DNA of 64,000 nucleotides from Alterisphingorhabdus sp051668705 (GCF_051668705.1 NZ_CP196351.1:992001-1056000), one strand, 5' to 3'; positions 1-9,048 are shown, counted from the stretch's first letter. Program-made: numbers and translations. The notes: generated from the letters alone by a model not told the origin.

Positions 1-708
1 GAAGGCGGGGTGAAAGTTGTTGAGACAGCAGGCAATAACCCGGTGCAGGTGCTGCCCGCTTTGCATGAGGCGGGTATTAAGGTCATCCACAAATGCACCA
101 GCGTGCGGCACGCATTAAAGGCGCAGAGCATTGGCTGTGATGCTGTGTCTGTTGACGGTTTTGAATGTGGTGGCCATCCGGGTGAAGATGATATTCCCAA
201 TATGATATTGCTGCCCCGTGCCGCGGATGAACTGGATATTCCCTTTGTTTCCTCTGGCGGACAGGCCGATGGACGCAGCCTTGTGGCATCTTTGGCCATG
301 GGTGCAGACGGCATGAATATGGGCACACGTTTCATTGCCACCAAAGAGGCACCCGTGCACCAGAATGTGAAAGATGCAATCGTTGCTGCCTCTGAGCTGG
401 ACACGCGGCTTGTTATGCGCCCGCTGCGCAATACAGAGCGGGTGATGAACAATGCGGCGGTTGAACGCTTGTTGGAGATTGAGAAAGAAAAAGGCGATGA
501 TCTGCAATTCACTGATGTGATTGAACAGGTCGCCGGGGTCTATCCTAAAATCATGATGGAAGGCACCATGGATGCAGGCGCATGGTCATGCGGCATGGTT
601 GCCGGACTGATCAACGATATCCCGACATGTCAGGAGCTGATTGACAATATCATGGCTGAAGCGGAAGCGATCATCAATAAGCGGCTGGCCGGGTTTCAGG
701 CTGGCTGA
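1..708 (+). CDS. Nitronate monooxygenase-like flavoprotein, 3' part
   Basis: This is the C-terminal part of a 2-nitropropane dioxygenase/nitronate monooxygenase family protein. The reading frame is already open at base 1, so the start lies outside the window; the GTG at base 10 is internal. The visible sequence has the family's flavin-binding TIM-barrel features: a VDGFECGGHPGED segment near the middle of the barrel, a glycine-rich GGQADGRSLVASLAMGADG phosphate-binding loop, and the following MGTRFIATKEA strand. Family members are FMN enzymes that oxidise alkyl nitronates; some related proteins have other substrates, so the exact reaction is not fixed. The next gene starts two bases after this stop codon, which suggests co-transcription and coupled translation with the Rieske protein. 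Confidence 0.85.
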   Translation, partial: EGGVKVVETAGNNPVQVLPALHEAGIKVIHKCTSVRHALKAQSIGCDAVSVDGFECGGHPGEDDIPNMILLPRAADELDIPFVSSGGQADGRSLVASLAMGADGMNMGTRFIATKEAPVHQNVKDAIVAASELDTRLVMRPLRNTERVMNNAAVERLLEIEKEKGDDLQFTDVIEQVAGVYPKIMMEGTMDAGAWSCGMVAGLINDIPTCQELIDNIMAEAEAIINKRLAGFQAG

Positions 709-710
709 AC

Positions 711-1607
711 ATGGCCAATCAAGCGCAACAGGGCATGATGATGAGCGATCAGGAGCGTGCACTCTGTGCTGCGCGGTCTAATCATGTCGATTATGCTGCG
801 CGCGATGCCATGCATTATCTGGGCAATTATGAGCGGATTATCCCTGCCAACTTGACCCGTATGATGGAAAATGCCCATGATTGGGAGCATCTGCCCTTTG
901 TCCATGCATCCAGCTTTGCAGGCATTGATTGTCTGGACCAAGGCCCATGGGGCTGGCGCGCTCGCCTGCATTTGCCGCAGGATAAAGGCGGCGGAACGCA
1001 ACTTCTTGATCTGATAGCCGATAATGAACGGCATTATTGGGTATCGACCGTCTTTTACGGCATGGGTGAGGGGATGGAAATTCACACTCAGGCCAGCCAG
1101 CATGATGACCAGCATATCAAGGTTGATGTTGGCTTTTACCTGCCTGAAGCGCCACCCAATGACGAAATGGCGGCGATGGTGCTAAGCTATATGCAAAGCC
1201 AATATGCCACGCTTTATGATGAAGATGCGGCATTGATGCAGGGGCGTCAGGCGGCACTGGATGCGCGCAAGAAACGATCCGCACATAAGGATGAATTGAC
1301 CAAGATATGCTTGGGGCCGCTATCTGATTTTGCGACTGATAAGGCGTATCATTTGGAAACACCCAATGGCGCAGTGGTATTGCGACATGTTGACGGCCAT
1401 TGGACAGTCCATGACGCAGTCTGCCCCCATATGCTGGGGCCGCTTGAAGGCGATTGCCTTAAGGATGGCGTGTTGACCTGCCCATGGCATGGCTATCGTT
1501 TTGACGTGGAAAGCGGCAAAAACCTAGACGGCAAATGCGGCGGGTTGCGCCAATATTGGCGGGTGGAGGTTAAAGGCAATGAATTACAGCTGATATCTGG
1601 CCGTTAA
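711..1607 (+). CDS. Rieske [2Fe-2S] protein with inverted domain order
   Basis: This 298-residue protein has a Rieske cluster motif at its C-terminus: C238-P-H240, then C257-P-W-H260, the usual C-x-H ... C-x2-H ligand set. In aromatic-ring and related oxygenases the Rieske domain is normally N-terminal and the catalytic mononuclear-iron domain follows. Here the N-terminal half carries D57-x2-H60-x4-H65 in the context NAHDWEHLPFVHASSF, which matches the iron-binding D-x2-H-x4-H motif of such catalytic domains. The domain order therefore looks swapped. The catalytic domain also looks short, and the downstream acidic third iron ligand is not obvious. The start follows the preceding stop by two bases; M9-M11 are alternative starts. 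The substrate is unknown. It could be an oxygenase or a non-catalytic ferredoxin fusion. Confidence 0.75.
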   Translation: MANQAQQGMMMSDQERALCAARSNHVDYAARDAMHYLGNYERIIPANLTRMMENAHDWEHLPFVHASSFAGIDCLDQGPWGWRARLHLPQDKGGGTQLLDLIADNERHYWVSTVFYGMGEGMEIHTQASQHDDQHIKVDVGFYLPEAPPNDEMAAMVLSYMQSQYATLYDEDAALMQGRQAALDARKKRSAHKDELTKICLGPLSDFATDKAYHLETPNGAVVLRHVDGHWTVHDAVCPHMLGPLEGDCLKDGVLTCPWHGYRFDVESGKNLDGKCGGLRQYWRVEVKGNELQLISGR

Positions 1608-1673
1608 ATTTTCCGGTAAAGGTCTGTAAAATATCTGCTCATCATGATATTCTCCTAAATGAGGGAGAAAATT

Positions 1674-3104
1674 ATGCGACATATTGTCATTGCGCCATTG
1701 CTATGCAGCTTGGCCATCATGGGTCTGGCGGCCTGCACGCCGGACACGCCTGAAGAAATAAAAACAGATGCCAAAACTATAGGGGCGCCATTGGGTATCG
1801 TTTCCGGCACCGCTGCTGGCGCGGCTGCACCTTCACAGTTTCTGGCGCTGTCAGATGTTCATTTTGGTGTAAATGCAAATGATACATGTTTTACTGAATT
1901 GGATTGCGAAACCAGCAAGACATTATGGGATTCTACTATTGCTGAGGCCAAGACAATGGCCAGTGACCCGTCGGTTGGGTTCATATTATATACTGGTGAT
2001 TTGCCTGCGCACAGTGAAACGCTGTCAAATCGTAAAACCGAATTTGTAGAGGTTTATAATGGCCTTGCCGCTATCGCAGAACATAGTGGCAAGCGGCTTA
2101 TTTATCTGCCGGGCAATAATGACAGCTATGGCAATGACTATTGCACCTTCACCTATGGCGGCAAAAAACCATATGATGCTTTGCCTGCGGATCAGGCAGA
2201 AAAATGGCCTGCCTTTGCCGGTAAGGACGACATTATTGATGATAGCGGTCTAAAATATGGCTATTACTCTATCTACCCCATGGGCAAACCCGCAGCGGGC
2301 ACGAAGGAACCGCAGTTAAGGGTTATCGCGCTCAATACAGTTATGTTTACAGAGCATTATGAGAGTTGGTGCCCGACTATGGATGATGCCACTCAGCAAT
2401 CTAATGCCAGTTTACAAATGCAATGGTTGGCGGCCCAGTTAAAAGATGCGCAGACCGCGCGTAAAGACAGCAAAGGTAATGTTATCGCCGATAAAGTGAT
2501 TTTGGCCATGCATGTGCCGCCAGGGACAGACGGTTTTGGTGGAATACATGGCTATAGCTACACAACAGAATGGCGCGACGATTTAACATTGGATAATGGC
2601 GAGTGGGTTCAGAAGAGTTTTCTGAAGCTCGTTGGCGATTATGCCGATATCATTACGGGGCTGGCCAGCGCTCATACGCATTTAAATGGTATCCGCCGTA
2701 TCCGTGATTGCGACGGTAATTTTGTCGCATTGGATATGTCTATACCCGCCGTGACCACCGATCATGGCAGCAACCCAACCTTGCGATTGGTGCGTTTTGG
2801 CGCAGATTATGAATGGACCGGTGCATCAACGCGCTATGCCTCTGGCCTATTGGACCTGTCTTCAAAAACATATTCTTATGCTTGGAATGAGAGCTTCACC
2901 TTTGATGACAATTACCCATGCCCAAATTGCGATGGCAGCGAGACTTTGCAACAGCATATTGGTAAAATGAGCGACAAAGAGGTGCTTAGCGGTATGATAA
3001 AATATTTGAAAGTCGCACCGGGTTACCACCGCACACGCATGTATGATTATGCACTCGACACGTCTTGCAGCCCAAATAAACCATCGGCTCCCTTTGGCGG
3101 GTAA
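1674..3104 (+). CDS. Lipoprotein metallophosphoesterase
   Basis: A 476-residue calcineurin-like phosphoesterase exported as a lipoprotein. The start at 1674 is preferred over the upstream in-frame ATG at 1659 because GAGGGAG lies just before it. It yields a signal sequence ending in the lipobox LAAC with the lipidated cysteine at residue 21. Metal-ligand motifs of the fold appear in order: D61-V-H63 (SDVHFG), TGD109, G-N-N-D around 147-150, a histidine in MHVPPG, and a C-terminal SAHTH in place of the usual GHTH. The layout resembles acid sphingomyelinase-like phosphoesterases, which act on lipid or nucleotide phosphodiesters outside the cytoplasm, but the substrate cannot be read from sequence. 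It converges with the MFS gene, only 13 bases away. Confidence 0.85.
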   Translation: MRHIVIAPLLCSLAIMGLAACTPDTPEEIKTDAKTIGAPLGIVSGTAAGAAAPSQFLALSDVHFGVNANDTCFTELDCETSKTLWDSTIAEAKTMASDPSVGFILYTGDLPAHSETLSNRKTEFVEVYNGLAAIAEHSGKRLIYLPGNNDSYGNDYCTFTYGGKKPYDALPADQAEKWPAFAGKDDIIDDSGLKYGYYSIYPMGKPAAGTKEPQLRVIALNTVMFTEHYESWCPTMDDATQQSNASLQMQWLAAQLKDAQTARKDSKGNVIADKVILAMHVPPGTDGFGGIHGYSYTTEWRDDLTLDNGEWVQKSFLKLVGDYADIITGLASAHTHLNGIRRIRDCDGNFVALDMSIPAVTTDHGSNPTLRLVRFGADYEWTGASTRYASGLLDLSSKTYSYAWNESFTFDDNYPCPNCDGSETLQQHIGKMSDKEVLSGMIKYLKVAPGYHRTRMYDYALDTSCSPNKPSAPFGG

Positions 3105-3117
3105 ATGCAAATAATCG

Positions 3118-4437
3118 CTAGGCCTGTGCTGCCTGTCTATCGCTTTCCAAAATCGGTTCGCCGGTTGCGAAGATGAGCCAGAAAAGGGCGCCGAAGACGC
3201 TGATGCCAGCGGCCAATATGAAAGTGGCGGTGTAGCCGCCTGTTACATCGACCAGAAAGCCAGTGAGTGCGACGCCGATAATGCCGGGCAAAGTGCCGCC
3301 AATATTGCTGATGGAGAAAAGCACATCAGCATGTTTGGGGGCGATATCCAGATGGTTGCAGGCAAAGCCGGCCCAGGCCATAGAGCTGATGGCAAAGGCT
3401 GCGCATAGCATGAACAACGCCATATTAGGTGTGGTTGCTTGCGAGGCAGCGATCAACAATGCCGACCCGCCGATAAGGCCGCAACATTGCATAAATTTGC
3501 GCACAAAGGTTACACTGGTGCCGCTGGCGATCCATTTATCAGCGATAATCGCTGAGGCATTGCCCGCAATAAATTGGCAGATCCATGGCCCAATGGCGAA
3601 CAGGCCTGAGCCAGCGATGGACAGCCCCTGCACATCACGGAAATAGCTCGGCAGCCATGCAAGGAAGAGGTAAAGTGTCCAGTTTGAGCAGAAATGATTG
3701 ACGAACAAGGCCCAGACCGCAGGATGCCGCAAAAAGATATTCCACGGCACAGGCGCTTTGTCTTCAGCTTCGCTATTTTCCAAATGCGCCAGAAAAGCGC
3801 GTTCTTCATCCGAAATATGCGGGTGCACAGATGGCCGCGCATGCACAACCTTTAGCCACACAATTGCGAACAGCACGCCCGCTGCGCCAAAGACATAAAA
3901 TACACTTTGCCAGCCATAGGATGCGACCAGCCAGCCCGTGGTGGATAGCGCGAAAACCGTACCCAAAGGTATGCCGGTCAGGTTGATGGCGGCGGCGCGT
4001 GATTTTTCCTGCTTGGGTATCCAGCGGCCCAGCAAATTATAAACGCCGGGAAAGCTGGCCGCTTCGCCAACGCCCATCAGCACGCGGGTTAGCAATAATG
4101 CCGAAAGCGATACGCCCGCTGCAATGGGTGTTAAGAAGGTAAAGACCGACCAGCCGATCAACGCAATGCCGAGCAATTTTTTGCCGCCATATTTGTTCGC
4201 AAGCCATCCGGTGGGGATCATCGCCAGCAAATAGCCGACAAAGAATGAGGCAAGGACATTGCCCTTGGTGGTGGCGGACCAGCCAAATTCCTCTGCCATG
4301 GGAATGATGGCGACCGAGATATTGACCCGGTCAATATAACAGATGAATGTGGCCATGAAGCAAAAGGCCACGAGAATGTGCCGTTTCTGCCAAGACTTTG
4401 CTTTGCCAAAGCCAGCGCCCAATTCTGATTGCGTCAT
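3118..4437 (-). CDS. MFS transporter, anion:cation symporter type
   Basis: A 439-residue major facilitator protein with about 12 hydrophobic segments. The N-terminal pattern (RHILVAFCFMATFICYIDRVNIS) followed by the first cytoplasmic loop GWLANKYGGKKLLG fits the anion:cation symporter (ACS) family, whose members move hexuronates, phthalate, tartrate and similar organic anions. I chose the ATG at 4437, which gives MTQSELG; the open frame continues 19 codons upstream but without a better ribosome site. A GGGGGA tract lies about 5 bases before the chosen start. It is transcribed away from the following hydrolase gene, so the two share a promoter region of about 170 bp. The substrate is unknown. 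Confidence 0.8.
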   Translation of the reverse strand: MTQSELGAGFGKAKSWQKRHILVAFCFMATFICYIDRVNISVAIIPMAEEFGWSATTKGNVLASFFVGYLLAMIPTGWLANKYGGKKLLGIALIGWSVFTFLTPIAAGVSLSALLLTRVLMGVGEAASFPGVYNLLGRWIPKQEKSRAAAINLTGIPLGTVFALSTTGWLVASYGWQSVFYVFGAAGVLFAIVWLKVVHARPSVHPHISDEERAFLAHLENSEAEDKAPVPWNIFLRHPAVWALFVNHFCSNWTLYLFLAWLPSYFRDVQGLSIAGSGLFAIGPWICQFIAGNASAIIADKWIASGTSVTFVRKFMQCCGLIGGSALLIAASQATTPNMALFMLCAAFAISSMAWAGFACNHLDIAPKHADVLFSISNIGGTLPGIIGVALTGFLVDVTGGYTATFILAAGISVFGALFWLIFATGEPILESDRQAAQA

Positions 4438-4580
4438 ATCATTCCCCCGAGAGACTGCGGCATAAACTAAACGGCAATATACCGCACAAGACAAGTGGTA
4501 ATGCTATTGCGTCCGCAGATGGCGGTGCGGGACTGGCAATTTTGCGGCAAGGCTGGCAAAGAAGCGCCAGAAGCGCACAG

Positions 4581-4604
4581 ACATATAAACGGACATATAA
4601 ACGG
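4581..4604. repeat. 12-bp tandem repeat in promoter region
   Basis: Two perfect adjacent copies of ACATATAAACGG lie directly upstream of the hydrolase start at 4611. Each copy contains a TATAAA stretch that could act as a -10 element, so the duplication may have doubled a promoter or leader element. This is an observation only; no function is established. Confidence 0.6.
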
Positions 4605-4610
4605 AATATA

Positions 4611-5954
4611 ATGATGAAAAAACGCACAATGGCAGCAATTGCCGGAATTTTGCTGCTGGCTGGCGGCGCGAGCGCGGCCTATCTGGCCAGCCCGACCATT
4701 CACAAAGGCAATGATGGTGAAGCACCGGAACTGGGCCGCACGGGTGATTATAGCATCGGAACATATAGCGAGACCTTGCCTCTGCCCGATCGTACAGAGA
4801 TTACGGCTTGGGGCGCGATTTCCGGCTCGCTTAGTCCGGTTGAGCGCAGTGTTGATATCCGCTTCTGGTATCCCTCAGCAACAGGCACCAGCGGGGAACC
4901 AGCGCAATATCGCCATAATATTGAATATCCAGGTGAAGAAGATGTGCCGGTATCGACACAAGGCATTGCAATAGAGGGCGCTGAGCCACTGGCAGATGCA
5001 CGTTTTCCCTTGGTCATCATGTCGCATGGCTATGGCGGCTGGAACGCGCATTACAGCAATTTGGCGGAGCATCTGGCGTCACGCGGATATATTGTTGCCT
5101 CTATCAGCCATGGCGATGCGCCAGTAAATGGCATTACAAGTTTCTATCTGTCATTTGGCAATGTGCTCGCCGATCGCAGCCATGACCAGCGGCAGGTCTA
5201 TGATGCGCTCATGGCGCGTGCGGAAAATAGAGAGACACGTCTTGGTAACAGCATCGACCCGCAAAAAGTTGCGTTAATTGGTTATTCCATGGGCGGTTTT
5301 GGCGCATTGGCCAGTGCAGGGGCGTCCTATGTTTATGATGGCCAGAGCATGTCTAACCTGCCGGCAGCGCAACAGGAAAAATTGACCGCGCTTACCGCAA
5401 AGCCATTGCCGCTAAAGGCGATGATTGCCTTTGCCCCATGGGGCGGACAGCCGGATAACCGGGTCTGGTCAGCAGACAGCTTGGCGAAGATCAACATGCC
5501 GGTGATGCTGGTTGCGGGCAATCAGGATGATGTTGTGAATTATCAGGAAGGCGTACGCTGGCTGTTTGATAATATGGGCGGGGCGGATCGCCATTTGCTG
5601 ACATATAGAGAGGCGCGGCATAATATTGTCGGCAATGATTTTGACGTTAGCGACACGCCTGCCTTTCGTGCGGCGGAATATCTGAAAGAACCGGTTTGGC
5701 GGCAGGAGCGGTTGAATATGATCAACCAGCATTTTGTCACGGCCTTTCTTGATCTGCATGTCAAAGGTGAAGCAGAAAAAGCAGAGTATCTGGACGTGCC
5801 AGTGCCGGATTCCAACGCATCGGCATGGGAAATTGGCTTTGGGGAACAGCTTAATGGTCGTTTTGCAGGGCCAGAGGAAAAAGACCATTGGCGCGGTTTT
5901 CAGCGGCGATGGGCAGTGGGGATTGATTTGGAGCGCAAATCAACAGGCGAATAG
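4611..5954 (+). CDS. Exported alpha/beta hydrolase (PAF-acetylhydrolase/dienelactone hydrolase-like)
   Basis: A 447-residue serine hydrolase. An open frame extends upstream to 4398, but that stretch overlaps the divergent transporter gene. The ATG pair at 4611/4614 gives a basic start followed by a hydrophobic stretch (AAIAGILLLAGGASAAYLA), which is a signal peptide or membrane anchor. The nucleophile elbow is GYSMGG with S226; an oxyanion-region motif SHGYGGWNAHYSNLAEHLA precedes it at about 138-156, as in platelet-activating-factor acetylhydrolase relatives. Candidate acid and histidine are in AGNQDD and REARHN. Members hydrolyse esters such as lipids or polyester fragments; the substrate here is unknown. 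A short inverted repeat follows the stop. Confidence 0.8.
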   Translation: MMKKRTMAAIAGILLLAGGASAAYLASPTIHKGNDGEAPELGRTGDYSIGTYSETLPLPDRTEITAWGAISGSLSPVERSVDIRFWYPSATGTSGEPAQYRHNIEYPGEEDVPVSTQGIAIEGAEPLADARFPLVIMSHGYGGWNAHYSNLAEHLASRGYIVASISHGDAPVNGITSFYLSFGNVLADRSHDQRQVYDALMARAENRETRLGNSIDPQKVALIGYSMGGFGALASAGASYVYDGQSMSNLPAAQQEKLTALTAKPLPLKAMIAFAPWGGQPDNRVWSADSLAKINMPVMLVAGNQDDVVNYQEGVRWLFDNMGGADRHLLTYREARHNIVGNDFDVSDTPAFRAAEYLKEPVWRQERLNMINQHFVTAFLDLHVKGEAEKAEYLDVPVPDSNASAWEIGFGEQLNGRFAGPEEKDHWRGFQRRWAVGIDLERKSTGE

Positions 5955-5968
5955 GTACAGACGTACCT

Positions 5969-6895
5969 TTAGCTTTTTGTTGGTTTTCTCACTGCAAAGT
6001 CAAACACATCAGGCCGTGTGTAATGGCCGGCATTGTCCATATCAAACTGGCCGCGTGTGCGGTCATTCAGGTCGATTGTTGCGCTGAGCAATGTCTCTTC
6101 ACCAAAGATCGGGCCAGCGAGTATTTCGCCCATGGGTGAAATGATGCAGGAACCGCCAGAGATTAACACAGTCTCTGATGCATTGCCCTGAATAGCATCA
6201 TATTGGTCAGCCTCCAGCGAAATATCCCCGCGTGTCATATATTGGCAGGCGGACAAAACAAAGCTGCGGCTTTCCAGTGCAATCATCTGCATGCTGGGCG
6301 CCCATACGGGGCGATCATCAACGGTGGAGACGCAATAAAAGTCTGGATTGTGCGCATAATAATGGCTGCGCATCAGCGGCATATAATTTTCCCAGCAGAT
6401 AGCGCTGACCAATCGGCCGGCTTTACTGTCCATAATGGGCAGATCATTGCCATCGCCCATGCCCCAAATCAGCCGCTCCATTGCTGTGGGCATCAGCTTG
6501 CGGTGTACCCCCAACAGACTGCCATCTTTTTCAAAGCTGAAGGTTGAGCAATAAAGCGTACCACCACGTTTTTCGATCACGCCCGTAACACAGGCCACGC
6601 CATTGGCGGCGACGGCGTCACGAATCTTTTCAAACCGTGCGTCGTCCAGTGTGACGGCATTATCGGCATAGAGCCGGAACAATTCGCGCCCGGCATCATC
6701 GCGCGAGCCAACCCGCACGCCAAAATCCACACCCTTGGGATAGCCGCCGATAAAGGCTTCCGGAAAGACAGCCAATTCACTGCCCTGCGCCTTTGCTTTG
6801 GCCAACCATTCGCCAAATTTGGCGATAGCTGCATCGGAATCAAATGGGTCGCTACCAATTTGAACAACGGATACAGTGCGGGTGTTTGTAAGCAT
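5969..6895 (-). CDS. Carbon-nitrogen hydrolase (nitrilase family)
   Basis: A 308-residue nitrilase-superfamily enzyme. The catalytic triad is visible: E46 in FPEAFIGGYPKG, K133 in VHRKLMPT and C167 in AICWENYMP. The FPEAFIGGYPKG and CWENYMPLMR contexts are typical of true nitrilases (branch 1), which convert nitriles to carboxylic acids and ammonia, rather than of biotinidases or N-carbamoylases. Its length fits the family. It is a cytoplasmic enzyme that normally oligomerises. It lies downstream of, and in the same direction as, the enoyl-CoA hydratase and acyl-CoA dehydrogenases, separated by a repeat element, so operon membership is possible but not certain. Confidence 0.88.
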   Translation of the reverse strand: MLTNTRTVSVVQIGSDPFDSDAAIAKFGEWLAKAKAQGSELAVFPEAFIGGYPKGVDFGVRVGSRDDAGRELFRLYADNAVTLDDARFEKIRDAVAANGVACVTGVIEKRGGTLYCSTFSFEKDGSLLGVHRKLMPTAMERLIWGMGDGNDLPIMDSKAGRLVSAICWENYMPLMRSHYYAHNPDFYCVSTVDDRPVWAPSMQMIALESRSFVLSACQYMTRGDISLEADQYDAIQGNASETVLISGGSCIISPMGEILAGPIFGEETLLSATIDLNDRTRGQFDMDNAGHYTRPDVFDFAVRKPTKS

Positions 6896-6911
6896 GTTAA
6901 TAAAACTCCTT

Positions 6912-6997
6912 CGTCATTGCGAGGTGCGAAGCGCCGCGGCAATCTATAGCTGGTCGCGCTTTATGCCCTAGATTGCTTTGCTTCGCTCGCAATGACG
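6912..6997. repeat. Palindromic repeat, copy A
   Basis: An 86-bp element opening with CGTCATTGCGAG and closing with its reverse complement CTCGCAATGACG, with an inner GGCAATCTA...TAGATTGC pairing, so the RNA could fold into one long hairpin. It sits between the nitrilase and enoyl-CoA hydratase genes. It is the most diverged of three copies; the others are at 7786-7874 and 9049-9138. Confidence 0.9.
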
Positions 6998-7004
6998 CAA
7001 TTAG

Positions 7005-7763
7005 TTACTTCCCTTGCCAATTGGGTTTGCGTTTTTCGGCAAAGGCGCGGCTGCCTTCTTGGGCATCTTGCGACATGAAAACCGGCGCAGTGATTTTGGC
7101 CTGGTTCTTCCACGCTTCTGCATCAGTCCAGTCATAGCTTTCATTGATGATTTTCTTGGTTGCTTTAAGGGCGAGTGGACCATTGGCAGCAACAGTTGCA
7201 GCAAGCTCTACGGCGGCATCCAGAGCAGCACCCTCGGTCACGCGGTTTACAAAACCCATTTCATATGCCCGCTGCGCAGAATAAAAATCACCAGTCAGTG
7301 CCATTTCCATCGCCATACGTTTGCCCACTACCTGCTGTAATTTCAACACGCCGCCAGCCGCAGCGACAAGTGAGCGTTTAACCTCTGGAATGCCGAATTT
7401 CGCTTTATCATTGGCAACACATAGATCACAGGCCAATGCCAGTTCCAACCCGCCCGCCAGCGCATAGCCTTCTACAGCGGCGATCAGCGGTTTTTCCGGC
7501 CCTTTTTCAGTGATGCCGCCAAAGCCATAGCCTGGCACCATGGGCGATTCACCGCGCAAAAAGCCTTTCAAATCCATGCCTGAACAAAATGTGCCGCCAG
7601 CTCCGGTCAAAATACCGGCATTCAGGCTGTTATCATTGTCGAGTTGTTCCATCGCTGCACGAATGCCCTCAGCGGCAGCCTTGGTCATCGCATTTTTGGC
7701 ATCGGGACGGTTGATGGTGACGACGATAAAGCCGTCCTGAATATCGGTGAGAACTTCTGACAT
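7005..7763 (-). CDS. Enoyl-CoA hydratase/isomerase (crotonase family)
   Basis: A 252-residue crotonase. The start at 7763 has AAGGAG upstream; the frame continues to 7988, but that extension reads through a repeat element and overlaps the neighbouring gene, so it is not coding. The oxyanion-hole segments are present (GAGGTFCSGMDL and the VEGYALAGG region), and both glutamates used by hydratases are in place, in GGLELALACD and in IPEVKRS. It probably adds water to a trans-2-enoyl-CoA in a beta-oxidation-type pathway, working with the two acyl-CoA dehydrogenases upstream. Members also include isomerases and dehalogenases, so the substrate is open. Confidence 0.88.
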   Translation of the reverse strand: MSEVLTDIQDGFIVVTINRPDAKNAMTKAAAEGIRAAMEQLDNDNSLNAGILTGAGGTFCSGMDLKGFLRGESPMVPGYGFGGITEKGPEKPLIAAVEGYALAGGLELALACDLCVANDKAKFGIPEVKRSLVAAAGGVLKLQQVVGKRMAMEMALTGDFYSAQRAYEMGFVNRVTEGAALDAAVELAATVAANGPLALKATKKIINESYDWTDAEAWKNQAKITAPVFMSQDAQEGSRAFAEKRKPNWQGK

Positions 7764-7785
7764 ATTGGGTCTCCTTATTTTCTTT

Positions 7786-7874
7786 GTCATTGCGAGCCCG
7801 AAGGGCGCGGCAATCCAGAGTCGTTTGCGCTTTATGCTCTGGATTGCTTCGTCGCTTCGCTCCTCGCAATGACG
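7786..7874. repeat. Palindromic repeat, copy B
   Basis: An 89-bp palindromic element between the enoyl-CoA hydratase and the first acyl-CoA dehydrogenase. It begins GTCATTGCGAGCCCGAAGGG and ends CTCGCAATGACG, with inner arms GGCAATCCAGAG and CTCTGGATTGC. It is nearly identical to copy C. Confidence 0.92.
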
Positions 7875-7888
7875 GTTATGCGTATTTC

Positions 7889-9022
7889 TCAAAACAATAA
7901 ATCCGCCAATTTGGCGCGGTGATAGGCGGCATCGCCATGTTGTGATGCGTGCCAGATGGCGGCACGGCGATAGAGCTGGGCATCGCAATCATGGGTGAAA
8001 CCAAAACCACCATGGAATTGGATCGCACGGTCCGCAGCAAAGCTATAGGCTTTGTCGATCGCCGCTTTCGCCATGCGCGTGGCCACTTCGCCGCGCCCTT
8101 GATCGTTAAAGCAATGCGCGGCGGAATAAAGATGGCTGCGCGCTTTTTCATAATCAACATAGGCGTTGGTAATTGGATGTTTCAAAGCCTGATATTCGCC
8201 AATGACTTTGCCGAATTGTTTGCGGGTTTTCAGGTAATCCAGCGTATAGTCAATCACAGCAATAGTGCCGCCCGACATTTCCGCAGATTGCAACAAATTG
8301 GCCGCAAGGTGGACATGGTCCAAAGCAGCCTGTGTTTTATCTGCATCAAGCAATTGGTCGCTGCCAATGCTTATGCCATCTAATGTCACCGCATAGGTGC
8401 GCCGCGTTTCGTCAATAATTTGCTCACGCCGCATCGCGCCATCGGCAATATCGTTGTGGGGAATGATGGCCAGGTGGACAGCGCCATCAACCAATATGGA
8501 CGCAATGATTATATCGGCTTGCGCGGCATAGGGAACCAACAGTTTTTCGCCTGACAATATATAACCATCACCGCTGGCATTGGGTTTGGCATTAGCGGTG
8601 GCAGAAATATTGCTGAGATCCCAATCCCCATTGGCTTCGCTCAGCGCCAGTGATGCCAATGTGCCAGCAGCAATTTGCGGCAGATATTGTGCTTTTTGCG
8701 CTTCGCTGCCCGCCATCAATATTGCCTGCGCGGCTAAAGTGACGTCTGCAAAAGGCGTGATCATCAGGTTTTTGCCCATTTGCTCGGCGATCGGCACTAC
8801 TTCGCTTAATGACAGGCCAACGCCTTCATATTCTTCAGGGATAGCGATGGCCAGCCAGCCCAGATCAGCAATCTCTTGCCAGATTGCCGGGTCGAAACCA
8901 GCATCATCGTCCAGCAAAGCGCGTACCCTATCCATTGGTGATTTATCGCGGCAAAAGTTGGTTGCCACTTCCATCAATTCAACCTGTTCTTCGGAATAGC
9001 CGATAGTCCCCAGATTTTCCAT
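7889..9022 (-). CDS. Acyl-CoA dehydrogenase-fold subunit, catalytic Glu not seen
   Basis: A 377-residue acyl-CoA dehydrogenase. I chose the ATG at 9022, preceded by GGAGGAT, over an ATG four codons upstream. The fold is recognisable: a helical N-terminal part, the central beta domain (ALSEANGDWDLS), and the C-terminal FAD-interaction segment IQFHGGFGFTHD. The region where ordinary members have the T-S-E-I motif with the catalytic glutamate reads instead ASQHGDAAYHR, so the usual base appears to be missing. In known two-gene acyl-CoA dehydrogenases (for example those of actinobacterial steroid side-chain breakdown) one subunit lacks the base and pairs with a complete partner. The adjacent gene at 9154-10380 is the obvious partner. 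Confidence 0.85.
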   Translation of the reverse strand: MENLGTIGYSEEQVELMEVATNFCRDKSPMDRVRALLDDDAGFDPAIWQEIADLGWLAIAIPEEYEGVGLSLSEVVPIAEQMGKNLMITPFADVTLAAQAILMAGSEAQKAQYLPQIAAGTLASLALSEANGDWDLSNISATANAKPNASGDGYILSGEKLLVPYAAQADIIIASILVDGAVHLAIIPHNDIADGAMRREQIIDETRRTYAVTLDGISIGSDQLLDADKTQAALDHVHLAANLLQSAEMSGGTIAVIDYTLDYLKTRKQFGKVIGEYQALKHPITNAYVDYEKARSHLYSAAHCFNDQGRGEVATRMAKAAIDKAYSFAADRAIQFHGGFGFTHDCDAQLYRRAAIWHASQHGDAAYHRAKLADLLF

Positions 9023-9048
9023 GATATCCTCCATCCTATCCTTATTCT

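Noticed and set aside
4398..4610. N-terminal extension of the alpha/beta hydrolase.
   Set aside because: It would overlap the divergent transporter start and hide the signal peptide; the ATG at 4611 gives a normal export signal.
7763..7988. N-terminal extension of the enoyl-CoA hydratase by 75 codons.
   Set aside because: The extension runs through palindromic repeat copy B and into the neighbouring gene; the ATG at 7763 has a clear AAGGAG.
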